Positions 51,026 to 61,524 of a DNA stretch of 64,000 nucleotides are shown here, one piece after another. The position numbers were made by a program, and so were the translations under genes. Origin of the DNA: Prinia subflava (lineage: Eukaryota; Chordata; Aves; Passeriformes; Cisticolidae); NCBI RefSeq assembly GCF_021018805.1, contig NW_026960607.1, positions 2,482,501 to 2,546,500 on the forward strand, read 5' to 3'. Below the pieces are notes generated by a model that saw nothing but the letters and a program-made list of their open reading frames with translations, was not told the origin of the DNA and did not search any database. How positions within the stretch are numbered: the first letter of the stretch is position 1; every line of letters begins with the position of its first letter.

Positions 51026-51826
51026 TCAGTTGCTTCTAGTGTGAGCGACCACCACCTCCCTTTCCTGGTTCTCTTTCCCATTTCTTCTTTGTTCGGGGCA
51101 CTCATTTTTCCAGTGCCCAAATTTTCTGCAATTTGCACACTGATCTTTTCCCAGACGGGGTTGTCCTCGCCTGGGTGATCCTTGTCCCCGCCTCCCTTTC
51201 CCTTCTTCTTTTGCCATTAACTTTTTCATCCCTTGCTTATATCCTTCCTCTCGACTGCTGAAAATCCTCCATGCCTCATCTACCAAGGCCTCTAAATTCC
51301 TTCCCTCTGGTCCCCAGAGCTTCTGAAGCTTCCTCTTGATATCTCTTGTAGATTGCCCTAAAAATAAACTTACTAGCTGCTGTATCCCTATCTCAGACCC
51401 GGGATCTAATGGTGTATGACGGCGCATCGCGTCCCTTAGGCAATCTAAAAACTCTGAAGGAGTTTTGGAGGGACCCTGCTTAACTGCATACAAAACTGAC
51501 CAATTTATAGTTTTGGGGATGGCCTGTTCCATTCCCTTTGCTACCCATTCTTGATAATTCTTTATCTTCACTAATTGTCCTGCGACGTTTGGATCCCAAC
51601 CCGGATCCTGGAGAGGAAAAACATCCTTAACATCCTCTTGTGTTGTTCTGCAAAAGTTCTCTGCTAAATCCCCTGCTGTTTTCAAAACTAACTGTTTCTC
51701 TGTCTCCATTAATGCCTCTAATAATAACTGGAGGTCTTCCCAGTCCAGGTTGTGCTGCTTAATCATATATCTTAACCTTTTAGCTGTTCCTACAGGATCA
51801 GCCCTATAATCTTTGGCAACTTTTTC
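51026..51826 (-). pseudogene. gag of the outer provirus, capsid-nucleocapsid part
   Basis: A 246-codon frame (51766-51026) carries a capsid C-terminal region with a major-homology-like stretch (SEFLDCLRDAM) and one zinc knuckle, CANCRKFGHWKNEC, near its end. One knuckle is the gammaretroviral number. The frame ends in TGA (51026-51028) and pol continues in the same frame, which fits termination read-through. The 5' side is cut by the ERV-L insertion at 51827-51831; the rest of gag lies beyond 58360. Confidence 0.88.
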
Positions 51827-51831
51827 CCAAC

Positions 51832-52404
51832 TGTCCTGGGGTGACAGGACATTTTCATGCTTTGTATCCCAATCATGTGTTTCTGTTCCCGTGTTCTCAG
51901 TTTGTTTTGTCTATAGCTGCGCCCCTCCCCCGGCTGCGTGCGCTGGCTTGCTTGCTGCTAGCTTTAGGCTCGCTTTGCTGGCTTTGCTCTCTTGCTTTTT
52001 GCTTTTTGCTTGTTTTTTGCCATTTTTTCTGTTTTTGTTTTTCCCCTTCTTTCCTTCCTCCCCTTCCCTGAAGACATCGGACCTGCTTCGGACCTTGAAT
52101 CGGGAATGTCAAGGGACTCCCCCGGAGTTTGCATCTAAGAGAAGCTTTGGCACCCTCCCCAGCAGACTGCCCAAGCCGTTCGGCCTCTCTTGGACTGGTG
52201 AAAACGTTTGTTGTCATCTCGGGCTGTTTTTCTTGTGTTGGGGAGTGTTTTTTGTAATTTCTTAATAAACAAGTTTTTTCCACTTTTCCTCCGAGGAAAT
52301 TCCTCCCGAACCCGGTGGTGGTGGGGGAGAGGAGTTGTGGAGGTTTGTTTCCTTTAAGGGGCTCCTTTGGAGATTTTTCCCCTAATTTATCCTAAACTAG
52401 GACA
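51832..52404 (+). mobile_element. 5' LTR of the ERV-L (573 bp)
   Basis: It starts TGTCCTGGGGTGACAGGACA and ends CTAAACTAGGACA. It carries an AATAAA signal near 52263. Compared with the 3' copy it has an extra TGTTT near 51905 and a longer T/G-rich stretch near 52000. Open frames across it on both strands are incidental and recur in the other LTR. Confidence 0.95.
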
Positions 52405-52412
52405 AATATTTT

Positions 52413-52430
52413 TGGTGGCCCGTACAGGGA
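52413..52430 (+). other. Primer-binding site of the ERV-L, isoleucine tRNA type
   Basis: TGGTGGCCCGTACAGGGA begins eight bases after the LTR. It matches the 3' end of vertebrate tRNA-Ile(AAU), as I recall it, at 17 of 18 positions. Position and length are typical. Confidence 0.65.
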
Positions 52431-52481
52431 GTCGACCATACAAAGTGGAAAAACTTTATTCTAATAATATTTTGGTCTCAG

Positions 52482-54414
52482 TTGTTTCTTGGGCTTATTG
52501 GTATGTCTCTTTTTGAATTTATAATGTCATTTGAAGTGAAAGCCTGCCTCTATTTCTGGTCATTAGGGTTCTTTGAAGTTTTAATACCTTTGTGGTCCCT
52601 AGGTTTATTTTCTTATCCAGAAATAGCTCCGGTATTGTCCCTAATGGGTAGCTTTTGCAGCAGAGGGGCACTTAGCAGAATATTTATCGGGCTGGGCTTG
52701 GTTGTGATGATTTGCAAGAGGTTTATAAAAATGTTGCTATTGGTTCCAGGAATGTATGGTTCATGGTTGTGGTTGTGTACTCAGTTTGTTAGGGGAGAAG
52801 CAGGGGAGGAGGCTTTTCAGCCTTTGCTTTCCTTCTTCTCCTCCGAATTGTTTACATCTCTATTAGAAAATGTTCGGTTCTCCCTGACTGCCAAGGACAC
52901 CATCTTTCTGGTATTTAATTTAGTAAGCTTTCTTTATACTGTCTGCAGTTTATATAAGATGAAGGCTGAGATTTCTAGAGGGGCTGGTGAGACTCCTGAT
53001 TTAGGAGTGAAACCAAGGGTGAAGAATTCTGAGTGGTGTGGGAAATGGGAGGATATGGGCCGAATTTTAAAGGAGTTTTCTGATCCTATAGTCTGGGACT
53101 TTCCATCTGAACAAATTCAGAACCCAGCTGAGGTGGTAAAGTATCTGAAAGAGAGGTGCCATGGTAACACTAAGGAGGAAAGGATCATTGCAGTGAGCTG
53201 GGCAGCAGATAGAGGAAAGGGAACAGGGAGATAAATTAGTTACTATCCCGGTCACTCAGGCTGCAGCCAACATCCCAGGCTCCAGGCCAGTAGTTAAACC
53301 AGAGAGTAAGCCTCAACCAATGTCTGTTGCTGCTAATACAAGAGGTGGAAAGTGCAAAAGCAAGACTGACAAAAGGGTGGAGGATGATGATGATCCAAGA
53401 GAAGGACCATCACCAAAATCAGAGACCACACCAAGTGGCACAGATTCCAGAGCCAATACTGATTCCTTCTCCCTGAAGGACCTTCGAGGCCTAAGGAAGG
53501 ATTATAGGTGACAGCCCGATGAATCTATCATTAGTTGGCTAGTCCGCCTTTGGGATGCATCAGGGGAGGCTACAATTCTGGATGGCACTGAAGCAAAGCA
53601 TTTGGGATCCCTGTCACATGATCCTGTCATCGACCAAGGCATGATGAGGGGGGCTAGCCCTCACAGCCTCTGGGAACGGGTCCTGGACAGCGTAGCACAA
53701 AGATACCTGTGTGCAGATGACCTCTATATTCAGCAGACATGGTGGAAGACCATAGAACAGGGGATCCAACCCCTGAGGGAGATGGCAGTGGTAGAGATCA
53801 TTTTTTCAGATGACATAACAACTAGGAATCTGGACTTCGTACCGTGTACCCCTGTAATGTGGAGGAAACTTGTGAGACTTGGGCCACCTGGATATGCTTC
53901 TGCTCTAGCAATAATGAAGCGGGATGAGGTATATGAGACTGTACTCGATATGGCGAAGAAGCTTCGGGCATATGCAGATGCTGTACATGGCCCGACTCAT
54001 GCCAGAATTGCAGCTGTGGAAACACGACTGCAGAAATTAGAAAACAAAATAGAGGAAAGTCGTAAGAAACTCAGGGAAGAGATTAAGGAGGACCTCCTCC
54101 AAATCTCAGCTGTACAAATTAGAGGCCCTAGTATCCAACGCAGACGTTCCCTTGTTGGGGAGAGAAGGTACACCCCATGAGCTGAGTTGTGGTTCTTCCT
54201 ACGTGAGTCTGGAGAAAACATGAGGAGATGGGATGGGAATTCTACTGCTGCTCTGGCACAACGGGTGCGTGAATTGAAGGAAGGTAAGAAAAGGGAAGCA
54301 GCTCCAGTTGCCCGTAGTCGAACTGTCAGGCATAATGATGACAATGACTTGTCCGATCCCCTTGAAGGAACCTCCAAGACATATGTCTCAAGAAAGAAGG
54401 ATAACCAGGCTTAG
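52482..54414 (+). pseudogene. ERV-L gag, broken, with a hydrophobic N-terminal domain
   Basis: A frame opens with ATG at 52482, only 78 bases past the LTR, and runs to 53234. Its first 160 residues are strongly hydrophobic, with likely membrane spans near residues 21-43, 67-98 and 140-158, and then it becomes polar. Near 53200-53222 the frame shifts, and gag continues in another frame to 54414. That part has an acidic linker, a capsid-like region (53602 onward) and a C-terminal coiled coil (LQKLENKIEESRKKL). In-frame TGA codons lie at 53509-53511 and 54178-54180, each plausibly from a CpG change, and TAG ends gag at 54412-54414. Pol follows in the same frame. I recognise no zinc knuckle. The identification as gag rests on position. 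Confidence 0.72.
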
Positions 54415-57400
54415 AGGGGCCCTGCCTCTAGCCAGGTAGAGGTTAGGGAAAACCGAGTCTTTTGGACAGTATGGGTTCTATGGCCTGGCACATCAGAGCC
54501 ACAGAAATATGATGCTTTGGTCGATACTGGTTCTCAGTGTACCCTAATGCCATCGGGACATGTGGGAACAGAACCTATTTCCACTGCCAGGGTGATGGGG
54601 GGATCACAATAATTGACTCTGTTGGAAGCCGAGGTGAGCCTGACTGGGAAGGAGTGGCAGAAACATCCGACTGTGACTGGCCCAGAGGCTCCGAGTATTC
54701 TGGGCATAGACTTTCTCAGGAATGGCTATTACAAAGACCCTATGGGACTCAAGTGGGCTTTTGGAATAGCTGCCGTGGAGGCAGAGGGCATTAAGAAACT
54801 GAACACCTTGCCTGGATTATCAGAGAACCCATCTGCAGTAGGACTCCTGAAGGTAGAAGAGCAACAAGTACCTGTTGCCACCTTGACAGTGCATCACCGG
54901 CAGTATCGAATGAATCGAGATGCTGTGATCCCCATCCACAAGATGATTCGAGAGTTAGAGAGCCAAGGGGTGGTTAGTAAAACCCACTCACCCTTCAACA
55001 GTCCCATTTGGCCTGTGCGTAAATCTGAAGGAGAATGGAGATTGACCGTGGATTACCGTGCTTTGAATGAAGTGACTCCACCGCTGAGCGCCGCTGTGCC
55101 GGACATGCTGGAACTCCAGTACGAGCTGGAGTCCAAGGCAGCGAAGCGGTATGACACAATCGACATCGCTAATGCGTTTTTCTCCATTCCCCTGGCTGCA
55201 GTATGCAGGCCTCAATTTGCTTTCACCTGGAGGGGCGTGCAGTACACCTGGAACCGACTGCCCCAGGGGTGGAAACACAGTCCTACCATCTGTCATGGAC
55301 TGATCCAGACTACACTAGAAAAGGGTGAGGCTCCAGAACATTTACAATACATTGATGACATCATTGTGTGGGGGAACACGGCAGCAGAAGCGTTTGAGAA
55401 AGGAGAGAAAATCATCCAAATTCTCCTGGAAGCTGGCTTTGCCATTAAGAAAAGTAAAGTTAAGGGACCTGCTCGGGAGATCCAGTTCCTGGGAGTGAAG
55501 TGGCAAGATGGACGGCGCCAGATTCCTTCTGATGTCATCAACAAAATCACAGCTATGTCCCCACCAACCAACAAGAAGGAAACACAAGCTTTCTTAGGTG
55601 CCATAGGATTCTGGAGGACGCATATTCCTGAGTATAGTCAGATTGTGAGCCCTCTTTACTTGGTTACCCGTAAGAAGAACGATTTCTTTTGGGGCCCTGA
55701 ACAGCAGCAAGCCTTTGCCCAGATCAAGCAGGAAATTGCCCATGCAGTAGCCCTTGGCCCAGTCAGGACAGGACCAGATGTGAAGAACGTGCTCTACTCT
55801 GCAGCTGGGAACCATGGCCTGTCCTGGAGCCTTTGGCAGAAGGTGCCTGGGGAGACCAGAGGCCGACCACTGGGATTCTGGAATCGGAGCTACAGAGGGT
55901 CTGAAAGTAACTACATCCCAACGGAGAAGGAAATTCTGGCTGCTTATGAAGGAGTCCAAGCTGCTTCAGAGGTGATTGGTACCGAGGTACAACTCTTCCT
56001 GGCACCTCGACTACCCGTGCTGGGGTGGATGTTCAGAGGAAAGGTTCTCTCCACTCACCATGCCACCAGTGCTACATGGAGCAAGTGGATTGCCCTCATT
56101 ATACAGTGCGCCCAAACTGGGAAACTAAATCGTCCTGGGATTTTGGAGGTAATTACAAATTGGCCTGAGGGTGAAAGCTTCAGTCTCACTGGTGAAGAGG
56201 GAGAAGAGCAAGTGACCCGTGCCGAAGAAGCTCTACCATATAACCAACTGCCGGCAGAAGACACACGTTACGCTCTTTTCACTGACGGTTCCTGTCGCCT
56301 TGTGGGGATGAACCGCAAGTGGAAAGCAGCCGTATGGAGCCCCACACGACAAGTTGCACAAGCTATCGAAGGAGAAGGTGGATCAAGTCAACTCGTGGAG
56401 CTCAAAGCTGTTCAATTGGCCCTGGACATTGCTGAAGCAGAGAAGTGGCCAAAACTTTACCTTTATACTGATTCCTGGATGGTAGCCAATGCTCTGAGGG
56501 GATGGCTGAAGAGATGGAAGGAGGCGAACTGGCAGCGCAGAGGAAAACCAATTTGGGCTGCTGAAGAATGGAAAGACATCGCTACCCGGTTAGAGAAACT
56601 ACCTGTGAAGGTTCGCCATGTAGATGCCCATGTCCCTAGAAGCAGAGCTAATGAGGAGCAGCAAAACAATCAGCAGGTAGATCAGGCTGCAAAGATAGGG
56701 GAGTTGAAGATAGATCTTGACTGGGAGCACAAAGGAGAGCTGTTCCTAGCACGATGGGCCCATGATGCCTCAGGCCACCAGGGTAGAGATGCCACCTATA
56801 AGTGGGCACGAGACCAAGGGGTGGATCTAACCATGGATAGCATTTCTCAGGTTATTCATGACTGTGAGACATGTGCTGCCATTAAACAGGCTAAGCGGGT
56901 GAAGCCCCTCTGGTATGGGGGGCGGTGGTCCAAGTACAAGTATGGGGAGGCTTGGCAGATTGATTACATCACACTGCCTCAAACCCGCCAAGGCAAGCGC
57001 CATGTACTAACCATGGTAGGAGCCACTACGGGATGGTTGGAAACCTACCCCGTGTCTCATGCTACAGCCCGCAACACCATCCTGGGCCTTGAAAAGCAGG
57101 TCCTTTGGAGGCATGGTACTCCTGAGAGGATTGAGTCAGACAATGGGACTCATTTTAAAAATAATCTTATTAACACCTGGGCTAGGGAACATGGCATTGA
57201 GTGGGTGTACCACATCCCCTACCATGCACCAGCTGCAGGCAAAGTGGAGAGGTACAATGGATTGTTAAAAACCACTTTGAAAGCACTGGGTGGGAGGTCT
57301 TTCAAGAACTGGGAGCAGCATTTAGCAAGAGCCACCTGGTTAGTTAACACTCGAGGTTCCACCAACCGAGCAGGTCCTGCCCAGTCTGAGCCCCTTAATA

Positions 57401-57597
57401 TAGTAGATGGAGATAAACTCCCGGTGGCCCATGTCAGAGGTTTGTTGGGGAAGACAGTATGGATTAATCCTGCCTTGAGTACAGGCAAACCCATTCGTGG
57501 GATTGTCTTTGCTCAAGGACCAGGATATACCTGGTGGATAATGCAGAAAGATGGGACAACCCGTTGTGTACCTCAGGGAGATCTGATTGTGGGATGA
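54415..57597 (+). pseudogene. ERV-L pol; RT, RNase H and integrase frame intact
   Basis: Pol follows gag in frame. The protease region has DTGS at 54523-54534 but is cut by TAA at 54610-54612. From 54613 the frame is open for 994 residues. In that numbering, reverse transcriptase shows LPQG at 216-219 and YIDD at 246-249. RNase H shows TDGS at 557-560, Glu596 and Asp620. Integrase shows His717, His722, Cys751 and Cys754 for zinc binding, and Asp784, Asp843 and Glu879 as the catalytic triad with the usual 35-residue spacing. A Trp-rich C-terminal domain follows. All catalytic residues I can name are present. The sequence type is ERV-L. Without an intact protease and gag the element cannot complete its own cycle, so I class it as a pseudogene. 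Confidence 0.93.
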
Positions 57598-57785
57598 TAT
57601 CATTGTTTGCTGAGCGTTACCACCATTGTCTGTATGTTAGATCATACAGACATGAGACAGAAGGAAACGTGAACGTGTCAAAGGTCTGAGCAAGTAGGAT
57701 GGAAGGAAATGTGTAAGTGTGGAAGGTTTGAGGAAGTGAGATGAAAGTTTTTACATTGTGTTCAGTAACATGTTCACGATATGGG

Positions 57786-57798
57786 ATAAGGGGTGGAA
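57786..57798 (+). other. Polypurine tract of the ERV-L
   Basis: ATAAGGGGTGGAA abuts the 3' LTR at its TG start, the usual place for the plus-strand primer. The 57598-57785 stretch between the pol stop and this tract has no frame and no env. Confidence 0.8.
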
Positions 57799-58359
57799 TG
57801 TCCTGGGGTGACAGGACATTTTCATGCTTTGTATCCCAATCATGTGTTTCTGTTCCCGTGTTCTCAGTTTGTCTATAGCTGCACCCCTCCCCCGGCTGCG
57901 TGCGCTGGCTTGCTTGCTGCTAGCTTTAGGCTCGCTTTGCTAGCTTTGCTCTCTTGCTTTTTGCCATTTTTTTGCCATTTTTTCTGTTTTTGTTTTTCCC
58001 CTTCTTTCCTTCCTCCCCTTCCCTGAAGACATCGGACCTGCTTCGGACCTTGAATCGGGAATGTCAAGGGACTCCCCTGGAGTTTGCATCTAAGAGAAGC
58101 TTTGGCACCCTCCCCAGCAGACTGCCCAAGCCGTTCAGCCTCTCTTGGACTGGTGAAAACGTTTGTTGTCATCTCAGGCTGTTTTTCTTGTGTTGGGGAT
58201 TGGTTTTTGCAATTTCTTAATAAACAAGTTTTTTCCACTTTTCCTCCAAGGAAATTCCTCCCGAACCCGGTGGTGGTGGGGGGGAGGAGTTGTGGAGGTT
58301 TGTTTCCTTTAAGGGGCTCCTTTGGAGATTTTTCCCCTAATTTGTCCTAAACTAGGACA
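57799..58359 (+). mobile_element. 3' LTR of the ERV-L (561 bp)
   Basis: It has the same TG...CA ends as the 5' copy. AATAAA lies near 58219. The length difference from the 5' LTR comes from a 5-base and a roughly 7-base indel in simple T/G-rich sequence. Confidence 0.95.
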
Positions 58360-58364
58360 CCAAC

Positions 58365-59140
58365 CCTCTAAGTCAATTGTAGAAAAAGGGACTTTGACTA
58401 ATACCTTTTCTCTCCCAGCCCCCACAGGTTTGCCTCAAAGGGGCTTGTATTACTTCCCTGATTTATTTTCTAGTTCGAGATGCTATGGGACCAGTCACAC
58501 TCGTGGAAGGTTCCTCATCATCACTATCACTGTCAGGCAATGGGGTATTCATTGCTGCTTGTAAGTCAGAGGTGTGTGGGGGGGTAGATGGCCCAGCTTG
58601 TCTCCCTTGCAAGGGAGCTGAATCTTCTCCCCTTTGTCCCCTTCACACCTCAGAGGGTGGCCCAGATAAATCTAGTAATTCTTGCATCTGTGCCTCTGCT
58701 TGATAAACCTTGTCATGATTTGTGCAACGCTGTTTTATTGAGCAGGTGCTACAGCATCGTTTAGGCTGCTTTCTATTAACTTTATTTTCCTTTTCAAGGG
58801 CTAATACCAGGGGATCAGAGGGAGCTCTGATCCCACAATCCCTCTGCCATTCAGGATGATTTCGGAGGGAGAAAAACATTTCTGCATATGAAACTTCAGC
58901 CCATTTCCCCTCATGTCTGAGGAAAATCATAAGCTGCAGCAAAACATCATATTCCAAAGTCCCGGTTTGTGGCCACCTATTCCCATCTTCTAGTCGATAT
59001 AAGGGCCACCACTGTGTGCAGTACTTCACAAGGGTGCGTTTGGATTCTGTACCTCCTGAGCCTGCAATCTCCTTCCAGTGAGCTAAAACACAGCCCAAGG
59101 GGCTTGCCTTTGGGATTTCTCCACTCTCTCCTGATCCCAT
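58365..59140 (-). pseudogene. gag of the outer provirus, matrix part
   Basis: The frame begins at a Met at 59140 followed by Gly-Ser-Gly, a likely N-myristoylation signal. An in-frame Met at 59152 is less likely because it hides the Gly. About 165 residues of matrix-like sequence follow, with Trp-rich motifs (HWKEIAG, QWWPLY) and a Cys-rich patch. An in-frame TGA at 58643-58645 ends it. A Pro/Ser/Asp-rich linker follows with another stop at 58463-58465, and then the ERV-L insertion cuts the start of capsid. The matrix type is gammaretroviral. Confidence 0.82.
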
Positions 59141-59152
59141 TATTTCCACCAA

Positions 59153-59571
59153 GTACTCTAAATCTCTGGTTTAGGGCCCTCTTCACCCTGTTACCCTACA
59201 CTGGGCACAAGCACTGTCTTCCACTCAAGAAAACACCACTGTCAGCAAAACATTAAAACAAACAGCACCAACCTAGAACAGCATTTATCATCTAAACCCT
59301 AAAGGCAATACTCACAACAAAAGCATAAAAACAAACAGCAATACACAAAAACCCCAGGCAACTTACCACACAAACTCTGGAGGCTCCCAGGCACTTCACA
59401 ACAACAATTCCCATAGAACTTTGATGCAGTTATAACCTCAGAAATACAGCACAGCTCTTAAACGCATTGTCATCTCACATACACTCTCAGGCAGGCACAG
59501 AACCAAACACAAAACACACCCAAACTTTTTCAAAGTCACATGCACACAACCAAATAGCAGCAATAAAACAG
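59153..59571 (-). other. Outer provirus leader, inner part
   Basis: This is untranslated sequence between gag and the solo LTR insertion, rich in A and C on the plus strand. I see no frame of note. Confidence 0.6.
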
Positions 59572-60521
59572 TGATAGTGGAGAGTTAAAAATAATAATTT
59601 CTGTATAAGATAACTGCGGTTGGTGGGGGGAAGGTAGAAGACGCATGGCCTGAAACCTGATGCAGCCTGGCCTTGGAACAAACAGCAGCTTTCTGCAACC
59701 AGCATCATACTATTGTTTTTATTTAATCAAGTGTGACTCCAGCCCAGGAGATAACTGAGAAGCATTGTTTTAACCAAATCAAGTATAACTCAGGGTAAAG
59801 CATAGGTATGATTTAAGATAGTAACTAAGAAATAGGAGAACCAGTATCTAGGGGTGGGTGTTAGTTAACATATGTATAACTTGAAGCTATAAAATCACAA
59901 AACAACTCTGTATTCTTGGGCACAAGATTTGGGCATTCCATGCCCCTGTGTCCCATGTGTTGCCATGAGTTTTTCCCGGTTTTGCTGAGCGCTCATATTA
60001 AAGGAGAAGTTCGTACCTTCTCACGCTCTTTTAATGTAAACATCAGCTATGTTCTATAAACATAGCCATTGTTTTTAGATTCCTTGCCGGGACAAACAAG
60101 ACTGTGTGACAGTGGGGCCAGTTATCACCGTGGAGGCCTAACCAGGAAAAACAGGCTGGAGACACAGATCTGGGTGCAACAACAGCAGCAGGGCAGAAGC
60201 CCCGGTTTATTTACCAAAACCTACTTTTATACTTTTACTATGAGGCCTGTGGATTGGAGGAAGGAATTCCCACCTCCACACCACATTGGTGAAGGGGACT
60301 GTCACACAGTCTTGTTTGTCCCGGCAGGGAATGTAAAAACAATGGCTATGTTTATAGAACATAGCTGATGTTTACATTAAAAGAGCGTGAGAAGGTACGA
60401 ACTTCTCCTTTAATATGAGCACTCAGCAAAACCGGGAAAAACTCATGGCAACACCCATGTGCTCAAATAAAGAACCGCATATGATCGCCTTTGTGTGGTT
60501 ATATGTTTTCCTACACTAACA
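59572..60521 (+). mobile_element. Solo LTR (about 448 bp), itself interrupted
   Basis: It runs from TGATAGTGGAGAG to CTACACTAACA with a 4-bp duplication, ACAG, at 59568-59571 and 60522-60525. It has a TATA box (CTATAAAATC near 59887) and an AATAAA signal at 60466-60471. The palindromic element at 59958-60453 and its extra CCCATG lie between these, in the R region. Removing them leaves about 448 bp. The LTR sits in the leader of the outer provirus in the opposite orientation. Confidence 0.8.
59958..60453. mobile_element. Palindromic LTR insertion with two U3 ends
   Basis: A complete LTR on the minus strand (60453 down to 60113, TGTTGCC to CCCCA) is joined at 60112/60113 to the first 155 bases of the same LTR on the plus strand (59958-60112). 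The arms 59958-60112 and 60299-60453 are reverse complements with about three mismatches. The outer ends are TGTTGCC and GGCAACA. A perfect 6-bp duplication, CCCATG, lies at 59952-59957 and 60454-60459, so the whole palindrome was integrated as one unit. The TATA and AATAAA signals of the minus-strand LTR are in the loop. A solo copy of this LTR is at 21049-21378. Confidence 0.9.
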
Positions 60522-60525
60522 ACAG

Positions 60526-60882
60526 GAGTTCACTCGATTCACCCCCAGAGTCGCTAGCGGCCGATCGACTGTCAACGAACCCCTCCCCGCTGCCTTTCCC
60601 TTGGTCAGCGGTTCCCGCCTCTGGCCACATGTTTGGCCAGCGGTCGCCTGCAAGCCCAAACCCACCAAGACCCTTTCTGTGCTCTCAGACGTTTCTGTGT
60701 GACTTATCAGTGGTCATTAAGGGGCCCCTTTTTAAAGAAATACATACCATTTCTCCGCTGCTCAGGGGTCGTTGTCTGCCCCCGCAGTGAGCGACCTGAG
60801 AAGCGGAATTCCTTCCAGGAAAATCCCAGGGGCGCCTTAGGAAGTCCGCCCCTCAGCCAGTCCTGCGGCTGGGCAGAGAACA
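60526..60882 (-). other. Outer provirus leader, outer part
   Basis: GC-richer, CpG-containing leader between the primer-binding site and the solo LTR insertion. It is expected to hold the splice donor and packaging sequences, but I cannot point to either. Confidence 0.55.
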
Positions 60883-60900
60883 TCCCACCTGGGGTTGCCA
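60883..60900 (-). other. Primer-binding site of the outer provirus
   Basis: On the minus strand TGGCAACCCCAGGTGGGA starts three bases after the LTR. The inner 13 bases match the 3' end of tRNA-Arg(CCU) as I recall it, with a small mismatch next to the TGG. The tRNA type is tentative. Confidence 0.5.
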
Positions 60901-60903
60901 AAA

Positions 60904-61524
60904 TGACGCGTGGAAAAGACTCTAAAACTCGGAGGCAGAGCGAGTTTTAAAGTAGGTATGTAGTTTATTCAGCACTGGGCGCGATGCGAGATAATTCTCA
61001 AAGGCACACGCCCCTCGCTCACTTTACGTTTTTCTTTTATCCTCTGGAATGTTACATATGTATTGAGTTTCACAATACCCTCATGCATATTCATCCTTTG
61101 GCTCCCCCCCTCTCCGCTACGTATGCTAATTAGCTCATCAGTCTTTTGCGCCTGCGCAGTTGTCTCTCGTGGTGGTCTCCGGAGGTCTCGGCAACGAAGG
61201 AAGAAGTCTTCCTCTCGAGACGAACTTTTGACCCTGCCGCCTTGCGCATGCTCACTGATGCTCTGGTCATAGTTCAAGCTGTAAGGTCAGTTTTATCTGT
61301 CCCCAGGGGTGCAAGGTACCTGTTATCTTAGTATCTTTGGTTAACTTGCATTCTTGTCTCCTGTTTTGGGTAAGCATTCTCCTTCTTATCAAGCATCCTT
61401 GCATTCTTACATACTTCTGTTTTTCTACTTCTAAGGGCAGCAATACATCATCTGAATGCCTCCTCTTTTAATGAACTTTTCTAATTTCTGATTAATATCC
61501 TCTAATTTCCAATATCATGTTTCA
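60904..61524 (-). mobile_element. 5' LTR of the outer provirus (621 bp)
   Basis: On the minus strand it runs from TGAAACATGATATTGG to CCACGCGTCA. It matches the 3' LTR along its whole length. The outer edge meets ACTC at 61525-61528, the same four bases as at 44289-44292. Confidence 0.93.

Larger units (their letters stand above)
51832..58359 (+). mobile_element. Complete ERV-L type endogenous retrovirus, nested in the outer gag
   Basis: Two similar LTRs (51832-52404 and 57799-58359) flank a primer-binding site, gag, pol and a polypurine tract, with no env. A perfect 5-bp duplication, CCAAC, lies at 51827-51831 and 58360-58364. The pol sequence type, the absence of env and the 5-bp duplication fit class III (ERV-L) elements. 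The LTRs differ at about eleven substitutions plus two small length changes over some 560 bases by eye, about 2 percent, and about half of those are at CpG sites. That is less than the outer provirus LTRs, which fits a later insertion. It is antisense to palladin. Confidence 0.95.

Noticed and set aside
51897..52283. 128-codon minus-strand frame in the ERV-L 5' LTR, with a relative at 57873-58238
   Set aside because: It is antisense to the LTR, recurs only because the LTRs are repeats, and is low-complexity.
59958..60453. Reading the palindrome as a DNA transposon with long inverted repeats
   Set aside because: The arms are parts of an LTR with TATA and AATAAA signals, and a solo LTR copy without inverted repeats exists at 21049.
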